From: Pedobacter panaciterrae
Lineage (GTDB): Bacteria; Bacteroidota; Bacteroidia; Sphingobacteriales; Sphingobacteriaceae
Direction: 5' to 3'
NCBI RefSeq assembly: GCF_001636695.1
Contig: NZ_LGEL01000022.1
Coordinates: forward strand, 1-64,000
DNA length: 64,000 nt
Below the pieces are notes generated by a model. The model was not told where the DNA came from. It did not search any database and saw only the letters and a program-made list of their open reading frames with translations. Shown one piece after another: positions 1 through 8,905 of the stretch (positions are counted from its first letter, which is position 1; each line of letters begins with the position of its first letter). The position numbers and the translations under genes were made by a program.

Positions 1-19
1 AGATGTGTATAAGAGACAG
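1..19 (+). other. Nextera transposase adapter (artefact)
   Basis: The first 19 bases, AGATGTGTATAAGAGACAG, are exactly the mosaic-end adapter left by Nextera/Tn5 tagmentation libraries. This is not genomic DNA. It shows that the window begins at a contig end and that read trimming was incomplete, so the genuine sequence starts at about base 20. Confidence 0.96.
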
Positions 20-70
20 TATACAAAGCGTTTAAGTTTTGATTTTTTAGATATAGTTTTGTTTTAGGGT

Positions 71-108
71 AATCCCGTTTAGCATTTTGCTAAGCGGGAT
101 TCTTTTTT
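71..108 (+). terminator. Intrinsic terminator of an upstream gene outside the window
   Basis: AATCCCGTTTAGC (71-83) pairs with GCTAAGCGGGATT (89-101), giving a 13-bp stem with one G-T pair and a 5-nt loop, followed by CTTTTTT. This is a classic rho-independent terminator reading rightwards. It must belong to a gene whose body lies before the contig start; the short stretch at 20-70 could hold its last codons, but the frame cannot be decided. Confidence 0.8.
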
Positions 109-128
109 AGATAAAACATTTTTACCTA

Positions 129-136
129 AGTTTGTT
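129..136 (+). promoter_or_regulatory. Candidate -7 promoter element for the ankyrin gene
   Basis: TAAGTTTG matches the Bacteroidota -7 consensus TAnnTTTG. It lies 34 bp before the ATG at 171 and just after the upstream terminator. No clear -33 TTG is visible, so the call rests on the -7 match and position. Confidence 0.4.
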
Positions 137-170
137 AATTTAATTAAGCATTTTTAATTTAAATTTAACA

Positions 171-821
171 ATGGACATTGCTCATCTTGAAAGTTTAATA
201 GAAGCCGATAGGAAACAAGAGATATCAGATCTTCTGGCCAGACAGCCGCAGGTTGCCAATCAAAAAACAAGTCACGGAATATCTCCTGTACTATTAGCAT
301 GTTATTACAAAAAACCGGGAATCGCATTATTAATTGCAAGCTTTGCCACGAACATTACCTTATTTGAAGCCTGTGCACTGGGCAAGTACGAACTTACTAC
401 TAAATTAGTCGCTCAAAACCCAGATTCGGTAAACTCCCTATCTGCAGATGGCTTTACTCCATTAGGCCTTGCTACCTATTTTGCCAATGAGGAAATATGT
501 AAATTCCTTATTAAAAATGGAGCAGATGTTAATATCCCTGCAAACAATGGCTTTAACGTATACCCAATACATTCGGCAGTAGCGATTAAAAGCTACACCA
601 TTGCCAAGATGCTAATCGATGCCGGAGCAATAATAAATGTAAAACAACAGGCTGGCTTCACACCTTTACATGCAGCTGCCCAGCTGGGCGATATTGAGAT
701 GATCATTCTATTGCTGGAGCACAATGCTGAAGTAAATATTAGAATGGAAGGCGGCAAATTACCTGCTGACCTGGCTGAGGAAAAGGGCTTCACCGAAATC
801 GCAGAAATTCTGAGGGTTTAA
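171..821 (+). CDS. Ankyrin repeat protein
   Basis: The 216-residue protein is made almost wholly of ankyrin repeats, which are protein-protein interaction modules. Typical repeat signatures are visible: DGFTPLGLATYFANEEICKF (about residues 94-113) followed by LIKNGADVN, then a repeat ending MLIDAGAIIN, then AGFTPLHAAAQLGDIEMI followed by LLLEHNAEVN (about 163-192). The N-terminal third is a weaker repeat. There is no signal peptide or membrane segment, so it is probably cytoplasmic. The ATG at 171 follows an AT-rich leader with no Shine-Dalgarno, as is normal in Bacteroidota. The binding partner cannot be inferred; the gene stands alone between a terminator and a convergent gene. Confidence 0.9.
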   Translation: MDIAHLESLIEADRKQEISDLLARQPQVANQKTSHGISPVLLACYYKKPGIALLIASFATNITLFEACALGKYELTTKLVAQNPDSVNSLSADGFTPLGLATYFANEEICKFLIKNGADVNIPANNGFNVYPIHSAVAIKSYTIAKMLIDAGAIINVKQQAGFTPLHAAAQLGDIEMIILLLEHNAEVNIRMEGGKLPADLAEEKGFTEIAEILRV

Positions 822-839
822 TTCTTAAAACAAAGCTCC

Positions 840-1061
840 CTATACATCCCAAATTCGCAGGCGTATTCTTTTAATATAGTGTCTTACATCAAGAACAAGT
901 GCTGCAAGAATATAAAACACAATAGGAAAACCTACTGCCAGGAAAGAAGAGTAAATAAAGAATAGCCGAATCTTACTAATCGACATATTTAAACGCTCAG
1001 CGAGGTATGTACATACCCCAAAACTTTGCTTTTCAAAAAATGTAACAATGCGCTGGAACAT
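840..1061 (-). CDS. Small PspC-domain membrane protein
   Basis: This 73-residue protein matches the PspC domain: an amphipathic N-terminal stretch with GVCTYLAERLNMSISKIRLF (about residues 15-34), then one hydrophobic segment (about 36-58) and a basic tail. PspC domains are named for the phage-shock protein C of enterobacteria; small stand-alone versions are common in Bacteroidota and have no settled role. It ends close to the ankyrin gene (convergent, 18 bp) and begins 1 bp after the stop of the DUF2851 open frame, so it is probably co-transcribed with that gene. Confidence 0.75.
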   Translation of the reverse strand: MFQRIVTFFEKQSFGVCTYLAERLNMSISKIRLFFIYSSFLAVGFPIVFYILAALVLDVRHYIKRIRLRIWDV

Positions 1062-1062
1062 A

Positions 1063-2355
1063 TTATTTTTTTAATATTTTAATTCCTATACCACAATTTA
1101 AGCATTTTTTTTGAGTACAGTAATATTTATTTAGTTGTAATAACGCCTGAGAGAGAAATGCATTGTGTGCTTTAACACCCGATTCTAAATATTTAGCAAT
1201 TATTATATTATTCTCCGCAGGAATTTCCTCTAAAAAATCGAGTGCCCTATCCACAAATTGTGGCTGATCTGTATACTTGCCATAAGCAAACAAGAAGACA
1301 CAAATGGTGTTTATAAATATATTTTGGACAGATTTACGCCCGGGCTGGATATTTACATGTTTAGTGCTTTTGTTAAAATGAAAATGTGTAAGCCAATAAT
1401 CATTAACCGATAAATTCTCAAATAGCAGATACATTTGCTTTAAATCATCTATTTCTAACACCTAAGAAAACAAATGATTCGATTTTATAATCAATGCAGA
1501 GAATTGAGCTAACCTTATTGTCGGAAAACTCTGAGGTCGCATCCTTAAAAATTTCCATAATGATTTGTCAATTGGCTTAAGCTCGTATTTCTTCTGTAAG
1601 AAAGCATATTCACTTTTTAACCGATTAGGGTATTCATCACTCAGCTCCTGCTCTAAAAATCCTGCTTGCCCAAAAATTAATGCTTCTATTGCAAGGTTAT
1701 TATCTTTATTCTTAGCAAGAATTTGCTGTGGTAATGAATCGGCAAGTAGTTCAAATGGGGTAGCATTTACCTTAAAACCGAAATTCCCCGCCATAAAACT
1801 ATAGAATGTCTCATCCCAATCGCCTTTGAGTTTATCTAATTTCTCAAGAACAGCACATGATTTCTCCTCAAATCTTTCTATGATCAATCTGGACATCATG
1901 CTTTCAATACAAATCTTATCTATCGTTCCGATTTGTTTAGCACAAGGAAACTTGTTTAGCGACATCATCATCGCATTATAATTAAGTAACAGATCTTCCT
2001 TAAATAATCCCTTTAAGACTAAAACCGGAACTAAATCCCCATTCATTCTATAAATGCTTTGATCTTGTTCATACACCACATGGAGGATTACCGATTCATA
2101 GGATTGATCTCTTTCATGTCCATGTAATATCCAATCAGAAGACTTTGTGTGGATTTCCACATTTCCAGCCCACGTGGTATTGTCTATAATCAACTTTGCG
2201 TGATTAAAATCTGGCCCGGCATTCGTATTCAGCATACCGGGGCTTATTACCTGAAGTTTTTCACCTCCGGCACAATAAAGCTCATTTGTATTAAAGAGTC
2301 TGAATTGCCAAATAAAGTATAAGAAGTTCTCTGAGAAATGCATCCCAACGAACAT
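1063..2355 (-). pseudogene. DUF2851 family protein, split by one in-frame TAG
   Basis: Two adjacent open stretches, 1462-2355 (297 codons) and 1063-1461 (132 codons), lie in the same reading frame and are separated only by a TAG at 1462-1464. Together they give about 430 residues, the usual length of DUF2851 proteins, and the join (...SNHLFS-stop-VLEIDDLKQ...) falls inside conserved sequence. The C-terminal part keeps the cysteine pair of the family tail (CTQKKCLNCGIGIKIL). A TAG from CAG or AAG is one base change. The likely start is the internal ATG at 2343 (MHFSENFLYFIWQFRLF) rather than 2355. The rest of the frame is undamaged, so this is either a very recent nonsense mutation, a sequencing or assembly error, or a stop that is read through. 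DUF2851 has no known function. Confidence 0.85.
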
Positions 2356-2413
2356 AATTCAAAAGCACTGACTTAAACAAGTAGTAGCCTAATATTTTTA
2401 TTGTTTTGTGAAG

Positions 2414-3244
2414 TTATATCAAATTCGCAGACAACAATATCTGCTCCATCTCTTTTTGTACCCTCAATGCCTCTTCCCTTGCTTTTTCAGCAAAATCTTC
2501 GCCTTTGCTTGCATATATGATAGCCCTGGCAGAATTTACAAGCAAACCACACTCCTTATTTAAGCCATAATTACAAACATCGGCAAGACTACCGCCCTGA
2601 GCACCAATTCCTGGTACCAGCAAGAAATTATCAGGAGCCAATCTTCTTATATTTTCAAACTCTGAACCTCTTGTAGCACCTACAACATACATCAATTGCT
2701 CACTACCGGCCCATTGTGATGAAATCCTGATCACTTCTTCATACAATTTACCATCAGGTGTTTCATGCAACTGAAAATCACTATGACCTGCATTTGAAGT
2801 TAATGCCAATAAGATAACCCATTTATCTTTATATTCTAAAAACGGGCCAACAGAATCCTTTCCCATATAAGGGGCAACTGTTATAGAATCAAAACTCATG
2901 TCAGACTTAGCTTCATTAAAAAAAGCATCTGCGTACATAGCCGAAGTGTTCCCTATATCCCCTCTTTTTGCGTCGGCAATTGTAAAAATATCTTTAGGAA
3001 TATATTGCCATGTTTTAATTAAAGTTTCCCAGCCCTTTAAACCCATCGATTCATAAAATGCAGTGTTCGGTTTGTAAGCCACACATAGATCTTTAGTCGC
3101 ATCAATTATCTGCTTATTAAATTCTAACACAGGGTTTTCGTATTTTAATAAGTGTTTTGGAATATTTTCCAGAACCGGATCAAGGCCAACACACAAAAAA
3201 GATTTCTTACTTTTGATTTGTTCAAATAACTGCTTCTTATTCAT
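2414..3244 (-). CDS. pyrF: Orotidine 5'-phosphate decarboxylase
   Basis: The 276-residue enzyme converts orotidine monophosphate to UMP, the last step of de novo pyrimidine synthesis, in the cytoplasm. It belongs to the longer PyrF subfamily (about 270-280 residues): [13 protein letters not shown] near the N terminus, the catalytic [19 protein letters not shown] (about 90-108), [11 protein letters not shown], and the phosphate-binding [11 protein letters not shown] and [10 protein letters not shown] segments. The ATG at 3244 is preceded by a good -7 element. It is transcribed away from rho and towards the DUF2851 gene. Confidence 0.95.
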   Translation of the reverse strand: MNKKQLFEQIKSKKSFLCVGLDPVLENIPKHLLKYENPVLEFNKQIIDATKDLCVAYKPNTAFYESMGLKGWETLIKTWQYIPKDIFTIADAKRGDIGNTSAMYADAFFNEAKSDMSFDSITVAPYMGKDSVGPFLEYKDKWVILLALTSNAGHSDFQLHETPDGKLYEEVIRISSQWAGSEQLMYVVGATRGSEFENIRRLAPDNFLLVPGIGAQGGSLADVCNYGLNKECGLLVNSARAIIYASKGEDFAEKAREEALRVQKEMEQILLSANLI

Positions 3245-3273
3245 CAGAGGGTAAATTTTGTGTGCAAAGATGC

Positions 3274-3281
3274 CAAATTTA
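3274..3281 (-). promoter_or_regulatory. Candidate -7 promoter element of pyrF
   Basis: On the minus strand TAAATTTG matches TAnnTTTG and lies 29 bp before the pyrF ATG, implying a short leader. The -33 region is AT-rich without a clear TTG. Confidence 0.45.
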
Positions 3282-3516
3282 ACAGTGATTTAATGTGTAT
3301 TTAAAAACTTTTGAACGAAATTATTTTAAACAATTTCAAGTTTTTCTTGGAGATTAGGTTACAAATACATACAATTGCAACATAATTCTCTAAAAGTTTA
3401 TCTGCTCATTCCAGAAAATCCAATAAAATTTTGTCTTCCACTATCTTTTATAGCCGTTTTTTCTGCTCTGTTCAAGTGATAAATGCTTTTTTTAAAAATT
3501 TCTCTACACCCATATA

Positions 3517-5214
3517 ATGTTTAATAAAACAGAATTAAATGAAAAACTCACAGCCGAATTGCGTGAGATTGCAAAAACTCAGGGCATACTAAATGCTGAT
3601 GAGTTACGTAAGGCTGAACTGGTTGAAATTATTGCTCAAATAACGGAACAAGAAACAGACGCTCCTGCAGCTGAGGTGACTGAGGTAGCAGCACCGGCGA
3701 AAGTCAGTAAAGCAAAAACTGTAAAAGATACAGCCTCTGCTGAAAAACCAACCCGTAAAAGAATTCGAATCCCTGCAAAGGAAGAAGAAGGTCCAACAAC
3801 TAAACCTTTTAACAGGGCTTCATTGTTTGATCCACTTCCCGGATCGGAACAACGATATGCAGAAGAAGCTGCTCAGGAATTAACCGTACCGGATGCTGAA
3901 CCTCAGGTTGAAATAACTGAAATACCATCAGAAGTTTCAGAAACTGCTCAGTCAGCCCCTGTAGCTTCACCTGTACAAAATGCTCCTTCAGTTGAAAACA
4001 AAAAGGCGAATAAGCCTCAAAGAGACGAAAACAGGCCTAAAGGACCTAATGCTGGTGGTCATCAGAAACAAAACGAGAATAGCTATTCAAATCTTGATTT
4101 TGATAACACCATCACAAACGAAGGTGTTTTAGAGATCATGCCAGATGGCTATGGTTTCCTTAGATCTGCTGATTACAATTACCTTTCATCTCCGGATGAT
4201 ATTTATGTATCTCAGTCGCAAATCAAACTATTCGGTTTAAAAACAGGTGATACTGTAAAAGGAAGTATCCGCCCTCCGAAAGAAGGCGAAAAGTATTTCC
4301 CTTTGGTAAGGGTAGAAACTATTAACGGGCGCTTACCTGCTGATGTTAGGGATCGTGTTCCATTTGACTACCTTACTCCATTGTTTCCTACTGAAAGATT
4401 AAATCTTTTCACAGAAACCAACAACTACTCTACCAGGATCATAGACCTCTTTACACCAATAGGTAAAGGACAACGTGGTCTGATTGTGGCTCAGCCTAAA
4501 ACCGGTAAAACTAATTTACTTAAAGAGGTTGCCAATGCAATTGCTAAAAACCATCCTGAAGTTTATTTGATCATATTATTGATAGATGAGCGTCCGGAAG
4601 AGGTAACTGATATGGCAAGAAGTGTAAGGGCTGAAGTTATTGCTTCAACTTTTGATGAGCCTGCAGAACGTCACGTTAAAATCGCCAACATTGTACTGGA
4701 AAAAGCAAAACGTCTTGTAGAATGTGGCCACGATGTAGTGATCTTGCTAGACTCTATCACCAGATTAGCCAGAGCATACAATACAACTGCACCTGCTTCT
4801 GGTAAAATCCTATCTGGTGGTGTTGATGCGAACGCGTTGCACAAACCTAAACGCTTCTTTGGTGCTGCCCGTAACATAGAAAAAGGTGGTTCATTAACCA
4901 TTCTTGCAACTGCGTTAACAGATACCGGTTCTAAAATGGATGAGGTAATCTTCGAAGAATTTAAAGGTACCGGTAACATGGAGCTTCAATTAGATCGTAA
5001 ATTATCTAACAAACGTATATTCCCTGCTATTGATATTACTGCTTCGAGTACACGTAGAGATGATCTGTTACACGACAGAGATACTTTACAGCGTGTGTGG
5101 ATATTACGTAACCACCTGGCTGATATGAATGCTCAGGAAGCTATGGAGTTTGTACAAGCCCAGATAAAAGGCACAAAATCAAACGAAGAGTTTTTAATTT
5201 CGATGAATAGCTAA
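3517..5214 (+). CDS. rho: Transcription termination factor Rho with long disordered insert
   Basis: Rho is the RNA-dependent ATPase helicase that ends transcription and enforces polarity. The 565-residue protein has a Rho_N helical domain (about 1-45), then about 150 residues rich in Ala, Glu, Pro, Asn and Gln with basic patches ([31 protein letters not shown]), which look disordered. The cold-shock-like RNA-binding domain follows ([14 protein letters not shown], about 203-216), then the ATPase core with Walker [20 protein letters not shown], Walker [17 protein letters not shown], and the Q/R-loop segment [21 protein letters not shown]. coli Rho is 419 residues; the excess is all in the insert. 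A 272-bp non-coding stretch separates it from divergent pyrF. pssA follows 3 bp downstream, so the two are probably co-transcribed. Confidence 0.97.
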   Translation: MFNKTELNEKLTAELREIAKTQGILNADELRKAELVEIIAQITEQETDAPAAEVTEVAAPAKVSKAKTVKDTASAEKPTRKRIRIPAKEEEGPTTKPFNRASLFDPLPGSEQRYAEEAAQELTVPDAEPQVEITEIPSEVSETAQSAPVASPVQNAPSVENKKANKPQRDENRPKGPNAGGHQKQNENSYSNLDFDNTITNEGVLEIMPDGYGFLRSADYNYLSSPDDIYVSQSQIKLFGLKTGDTVKGSIRPPKEGEKYFPLVRVETINGRLPADVRDRVPFDYLTPLFPTERLNLFTETNNYSTRIIDLFTPIGKGQRGLIVAQPKTGKTNLLKEVANAIAKNHPEVYLIILLIDERPEEVTDMARSVRAEVIASTFDEPAERHVKIANIVLEKAKRLVECGHDVVILLDSITRLARAYNTTAPASGKILSGGVDANALHKPKRFFGAARNIEKGGSLTILATALTDTGSKMDEVIFEEFKGTGNMELQLDRKLSNKRIFPAIDITASSTRRDDLLHDRDTLQRVWILRNHLADMNAQEAMEFVQAQIKGTKSNEEFLISMNS

Positions 5215-5217
5215 TAA

Positions 5218-5904
5218 ATGATAAAGAAGCATATCCCTAATGCCATAACCTGTGCAAATCTGTTCTCAGGTTGTATAGGAATAGTATATGCTTTTAACGG
5301 AGCTCTGGAAACAGCAGCATACTTTGTGCTGCTGTCCGGAATCTTTGATTTCTTTGATGGCTTTGCTGCCAGATTACTAAATGTAAAATCAAACATCGGA
5401 AAGGACCTCGATTCTCTGGCTGACATGGTAAGCTTCGGTTTCCTGCCGGGAGTAGTTATGTATCAATTGCTTTCCCAAAGTGATTACGCATCACCTTACC
5501 TGCCTTATCTGGCATTTATCATCACTGTATTCTCTGCACTAAGATTAGCTAAATTTAATAACGATACCAGGCAAACTGAAGACTTCATTGGTTTAAATAC
5601 TCCAATGAATACTTTATTTATAGTCTCTTTACCATTTATCCAAAAAGATTACCCCTCGGTTGTCAATTCTACCTTGCTTCTTATTGGATTAACGGCTTTA
5701 CTAAGTTGGTTATTGGTAAGTGAAATTAGAATATTCTCTTTAAAATTCAGTTCAACAAGCTGGGCTCAGAACAAAATAAAGTATATTTTTCTGATCATAT
5801 CAGCACTGTTACTGCCCTTTCTAAAATTTGCAGCTGTTCCTTTTATACTAATACTTTATATAGGGTTGTCAATTTTACATTTCAGACGTATTCCTACAGC
5901 CTAA
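5218..5904 (+). CDS. pssA: CDP-diacylglycerol--serine O-phosphatidyltransferase
   Basis: PssA transfers phosphatidyl from CDP-diacylglycerol to serine at the inner membrane, feeding phosphatidylethanolamine synthesis. The CDP-alcohol phosphotransferase signature is complete: D-x2-DG-x2-AR-x8-G-x3-D-x3-D, seen as DFFDGFAARLLN...GKDLDSLAD (about residues 43-69). Several hydrophobic segments fill the remaining 228 residues. It starts 3 bp after the rho stop, and its stop codon overlaps that of the convergent Hpt gene by 4 bp. Confidence 0.93.
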   Translation: MIKKHIPNAITCANLFSGCIGIVYAFNGALETAAYFVLLSGIFDFFDGFAARLLNVKSNIGKDLDSLADMVSFGFLPGVVMYQLLSQSDYASPYLPYLAFIITVFSALRLAKFNNDTRQTEDFIGLNTPMNTLFIVSLPFIQKDYPSVVNSTLLLIGLTALLSWLLVSEIRIFSLKFSSTSWAQNKIKYIFLIISALLLPFLKFAAVPFILILYIGLSILHFRRIPTA

Positions 5905-6278
5905 AGATCTTTTTCAAGATCTGCCTTTGCAAGATCTAATTGCCTGTACAAGATTGGTACAAACTCAGCAATCTCAGCAAATGCGTGTGGCAATGCTTCT
6001 ACGTCTATAAGTTCGCGGGCATTATGTTCAATCATTTGCATATGTAGTTTGGCATCTTCCCTTCCTATATAAGCAAAGGTAGGTTTCATTCTATGTGCAC
6101 ATGTTGATACCAATGGCCAGTTTCTATCGGCCACCGCACTTTCAAGTTCAGAAAGGTATACCGGTGTCTGGGCTTTAAAAAGATCTATCATCTCTATGAT
6201 AAACTCTGCATTATCCGCAGACATCTCTCTCAAATAAGAAAGATCTAAAGGCTCATCATTTTTTTCTACGTTAATCAT
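5901..6278 (-). CDS. Stand-alone Hpt (histidine phosphotransfer) protein
   Basis: The protein of about 125 residues is a single Hpt four-helix bundle, an intermediate that shuttles phosphate between a hybrid histidine kinase and a response regulator. The phosphorylated histidine is in CAHRMKPTFAYIG, the HxxKP-type motif of Hpt domains. I chose the ATG at 6278 (MINVEKNDEPLDLSYL) because the longer frame starting at 6323 would overlap folK and adds sequence with no Hpt similarity. No kinase or regulator is adjacent, so its partners are elsewhere in the genome. Confidence 0.82.
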   Translation of the reverse strand: MINVEKNDEPLDLSYLREMSADNAEFIIEMIDLFKAQTPVYLSELESAVADRNWPLVSTCAHRMKPTFAYIGREDAKLHMQMIEHNARELIDVEALPHAFAEIAEFVPILYRQLDLAKADLEKDL

Positions 6279-6294
6279 TGGAACAAAATTATAA

Positions 6295-6789
6295 TTAAAT
6301 TCTAGATACGGATAAATTATCACGTAATCTTTCTAATACTTCTTGTACAGTTAAATTCAAAACCGGATGTATATAATTAGCTGCTATCTCCGCCAGAGGT
6401 TCTAAAACAAACTTTCTATACTGCATCTGGGGATGAGGTATCTGCAATTTAACTCCCATATCCACAACAATATCATCATAAAAAATGATATCAATATCAA
6501 TTAAACGGGCACCCCATTTCTCATGTCTTACCCTTCCCAACTCCAACTCAATTTCTAAAGCTTTATTTAAAACTTCTATCGGTGTCAGTTTAGTATTAAC
6601 ACCCAACGCGATATTTAAAAAAGCAGGTTGATCTTCTTTGCCCCAGGCTGCAGTTTCATAAACTGATGATTTTACAAACACCTCACCTATTTCATCTCCA
6701 ATTTGTCCAATAGCTTCGTCAATCAACTGCTCCCTGTCCCCAAGATTGCTACCCAGTAACAAATAAACTTTTTTAGTATCAAATATCAT
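6295..6789 (-). CDS. folK: 2-amino-4-hydroxy-6-hydroxymethyldihydropteridine pyrophosphokinase
   Basis: HPPK transfers pyrophosphate from ATP to 6-hydroxymethyl-dihydropterin in folate synthesis. The 164-residue protein shows YLLLGSNLGDREQ at the N terminus, VYETAAWGKEDQPAFLNIAL, the RVRHEKWGARLIDIDIIFYD catalytic and metal-binding signature (about 91-110), and IPHPQMQYRKFVLEPLAEIA. It runs with the Hpt gene 16 bp downstream and is divergent from sppA. Confidence 0.94.
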   Translation of the reverse strand: MIFDTKKVYLLLGSNLGDREQLIDEAIGQIGDEIGEVFVKSSVYETAAWGKEDQPAFLNIALGVNTKLTPIEVLNKALEIELELGRVRHEKWGARLIDIDIIFYDDIVVDMGVKLQIPHPQMQYRKFVLEPLAEIAANYIHPVLNLTVQEVLERLRDNLSVSRI

Positions 6790-6847
6790 ATAAAAGCCTT
6801 AGGCTATTTTTTTACTTATATTTACAAAATAAATATTTAACCACCAC

Positions 6848-8620
6848 ATGAGAGAATTTTTCAAGTATGTTTTTGCAACCATCGTTGGAGTCATCATTTC
6901 ACTTGTCCTTTTTACTTTGTTATTTGTAGTAATTATTGTAGGTGTTGTTTCTTCTCTCGAAAGTGATAAAACCGTTAGTGTAAGCAGCAATTCTGTTCTT
7001 TACCTAAACCTGGATCAGGCAATTAAAGAACGAACTCCAGACGATACTTTTTCAAATCTACCAATTGTAGGCGGAGATGGAGAGAAAAGTATAGGATTTA
7101 ATGACATCCTGAAATCTCTTAAAAAAGCAAAAACAGACGATGATATTAAATGTATTTATCTTAATGTATCTTCTCCAAATGCAGGTTTTGCAACATTGCG
7201 CGAGGTTAGAAATGCTTTAATAGACTTTAGAACAAGCAAAAAGAAAATCATAGCCTATAGTGAAGTCTATACTCAGGGCGCATATTATCTTGCTTCTGCA
7301 GCCGATAAAGTTTACCTCAATCCCGAAGGTGCTCTTGAATTTAAAGGTTTAAGTTCTCAGATTATGTTCTTTAAAGGAGCATTGGACAAATTAGGTATTG
7401 AAGCACAAATCATAAGAGTAGGTTCTTATAAGAGTGCAATTGAGCCATTCATTACCGATAAAATGAGTGACAAAAACCGGGAACAGGTTACCGCTTATTT
7501 AACAGGAATGTACAATACCTTTCTTGAAGGAATAGCAGAAAGCAGACATATCAGTACGCCAACACTGCATCAGATTGCAGACGACTATAAAATTCAGCAG
7601 CCAAAAGACGCAGTTGCTTATAAACTGATTGATGGTCTTAAATATAAAGATGAAATTCTTGATGAACTTAAATCTTTAAGTGGTAAGGACAAGAAAAGTA
7701 ACATTAGCAGCATAACCATAAATGATTATGCTAAAAATATAAACGCTAACAAAAGTGAAAGCAGTAAAAACAAAGTAGCCGTAATTTATGCCGATGGGGA
7801 TATTGTTGGTGGCGAAGGTTCTAATGCACAGATTGGATCTGAGCGCCTTTCCAGAACTATCAGAAAAGCAAGATTAGACTCAAGCATTAAGGCTATTGTA
7901 TTAAGAGTGAACTCACCAGGTGGCAGCGCACTTGCTTCTGATGTGATCTGGAGAGAAATTATTCTTACCAAAAAAGTTAAGCCTGTAATTGCCTCATTTG
8001 GTGATGTAGCTGCATCCGGAGGTTATTATATTGCCTGTGCAGCAGATTCAATTTTTGTACAACCTAACACAATCACTGGTTCTATTGGCGTATTCGGTGT
8101 AATCCCTAATTTCCAGAAATTGCTAAATACCAAACTGGGAATTACTTTTGACGGTGTTAAAACTGGTAAATATGCCGATATAATGAGCACAAACCGCCCT
8201 TTAACAGATGGAGAAAGGTTAATTATCCAAACTGACGTAAACAGAGTTTATGATACCTTTATTACTCATGTATCCGAAGGACGTAAAAAAGCTAAAGAAT
8301 ATATTGACAGTATCGGAGGCGGCCGTGTTTGGATAGGTACTGACGCGGTAAAAATTGGACTTGCGGATAGAACCGGAAGCTTTAATGATGCAATTGTTTC
8401 TGCAGCAAAAAAAGCAAAAGTGAAAGAGTACAGAGTAGTGGAATATCCTGAAATGATAAGCCCGTTAAAGGCGCTTATGGAAAGCAGCACCGATAAAGTG
8501 AAAACATATTATGCTAAACAGGAACTTGGTGATAACTATCCTATTTATCAGCAGATAAAATCAGCCATTTCAAAATCAGGTGTACAAACGCGCATGCCTT
8601 TTGAAATTAAAGTAAATTAA
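6848..8620 (+). CDS. sppA: Signal peptide peptidase SppA, 67K type
   Basis: SppA is a membrane-bound serine protease that degrades cleaved signal peptides. The 590-residue protein has one N-terminal transmembrane segment (about 10-32) and the two tandem S49 domains of the long SppA form. The general-base lysine is in RVGSYKSAIEPF (about 195) and the nucleophile serine in GDVAASGGYYIACAAD (about 390), giving the Ser-Lys dyad split between the two halves as in E. coli SppA. The start ATG at 6848 leads straight into the membrane anchor. Confidence 0.94.
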   Translation: MREFFKYVFATIVGVIISLVLFTLLFVVIIVGVVSSLESDKTVSVSSNSVLYLNLDQAIKERTPDDTFSNLPIVGGDGEKSIGFNDILKSLKKAKTDDDIKCIYLNVSSPNAGFATLREVRNALIDFRTSKKKIIAYSEVYTQGAYYLASAADKVYLNPEGALEFKGLSSQIMFFKGALDKLGIEAQIIRVGSYKSAIEPFITDKMSDKNREQVTAYLTGMYNTFLEGIAESRHISTPTLHQIADDYKIQQPKDAVAYKLIDGLKYKDEILDELKSLSGKDKKSNISSITINDYAKNINANKSESSKNKVAVIYADGDIVGGEGSNAQIGSERLSRTIRKARLDSSIKAIVLRVNSPGGSALASDVIWREIILTKKVKPVIASFGDVAASGGYYIACAADSIFVQPNTITGSIGVFGVIPNFQKLLNTKLGITFDGVKTGKYADIMSTNRPLTDGERLIIQTDVNRVYDTFITHVSEGRKKAKEYIDSIGGGRVWIGTDAVKIGLADRTGSFNDAIVSAAKKAKVKEYRVVEYPEMISPLKALMESSTDKVKTYYAKQELGDNYPIYQQIKSAISKSGVQTRMPFEIKVN

Positions 8621-8640
8621 AAAGATATTCACCTTCAACA

Positions 8641-8700
8641 GGCCGTCATTCATTAGAACTGGCCGTCATTATTTGAAACTGTGGTCATTATTTGAAATTC
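8641..8700 (+). repeat. 20-bp tandem repeat, left of palindrome copy 1
   Basis: Three consecutive 20-bp units begin GGCCGTCATTCATTAGAACT, GGCCGTCATTATTTGAAACT and GTGGTCATTATTTGAAATTC. They lie just after sppA and before the palindromic element. The units resemble the reverse complement of the 20-bp units on the other side of the palindrome (about 13 of 20 positions). Confidence 0.8.
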
Positions 8701-8734
8701 CCGATATCCTACGCACCCCGTCATACTATATATA

Positions 8735-8812
8735 CCCCGTCATCTCGACGACAGGAGAGATCTCTTGGTTATGCCACATCAAGAGATCTCTCCTATCGTC
8801 GAGATGACGGGG
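8735..8812. repeat. Dispersed palindromic element, copy 1
   Basis: Two 33-bp arms (8735-8767 and 8780-8812) form an inverted repeat with one mismatch around a 12-nt centre. The arm core reads CGTCATCTCGACGAYAGG followed by AGAGATCTCTTG. The same arms recur at 15894, 20047 and 26440. This copy has extra CCCC/GGGG at the outer ends, and an additional CACCCCGTCATACT fragment just to the left looks like a partial duplicate. No transposase is present. Confidence 0.92.
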
Positions 8813-8820
8813 TGCGCAGA

Positions 8821-8900
8821 ACGACAGCAGCTTTAAAACAACGACAGCAGCTTTAAAACAACGACGGCAGCCTTAAACAATGATGACAGCTTTAAACAAA
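8821..8900 (+). repeat. 20-bp tandem repeat, right of palindrome copy 1
   Basis: Four 20-bp units: ACGACAGCAGCTTTAAAACA twice exactly, then ACGACGGCAGCCTTAAACAA, then TGATGACAGCTTTAAACAAA. The array starts 8 bp after the palindrome arm and ends next to the stop of the convergent lipoprotein gene. Confidence 0.88.
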
Positions 8901-8905
8901 GCTGA

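Noticed and set aside
1440-1480. Frameshift between the two DUF2851 pieces
   Set aside because: The two pieces are in the same frame, separated by exactly one TAG codon, so a nonsense codon and not an indel explains the break.
8641-8900. CRISPR array
   Set aside because: The 18-20 bp units follow each other without unique spacers and no cas genes are present; they are plain tandem repeats.
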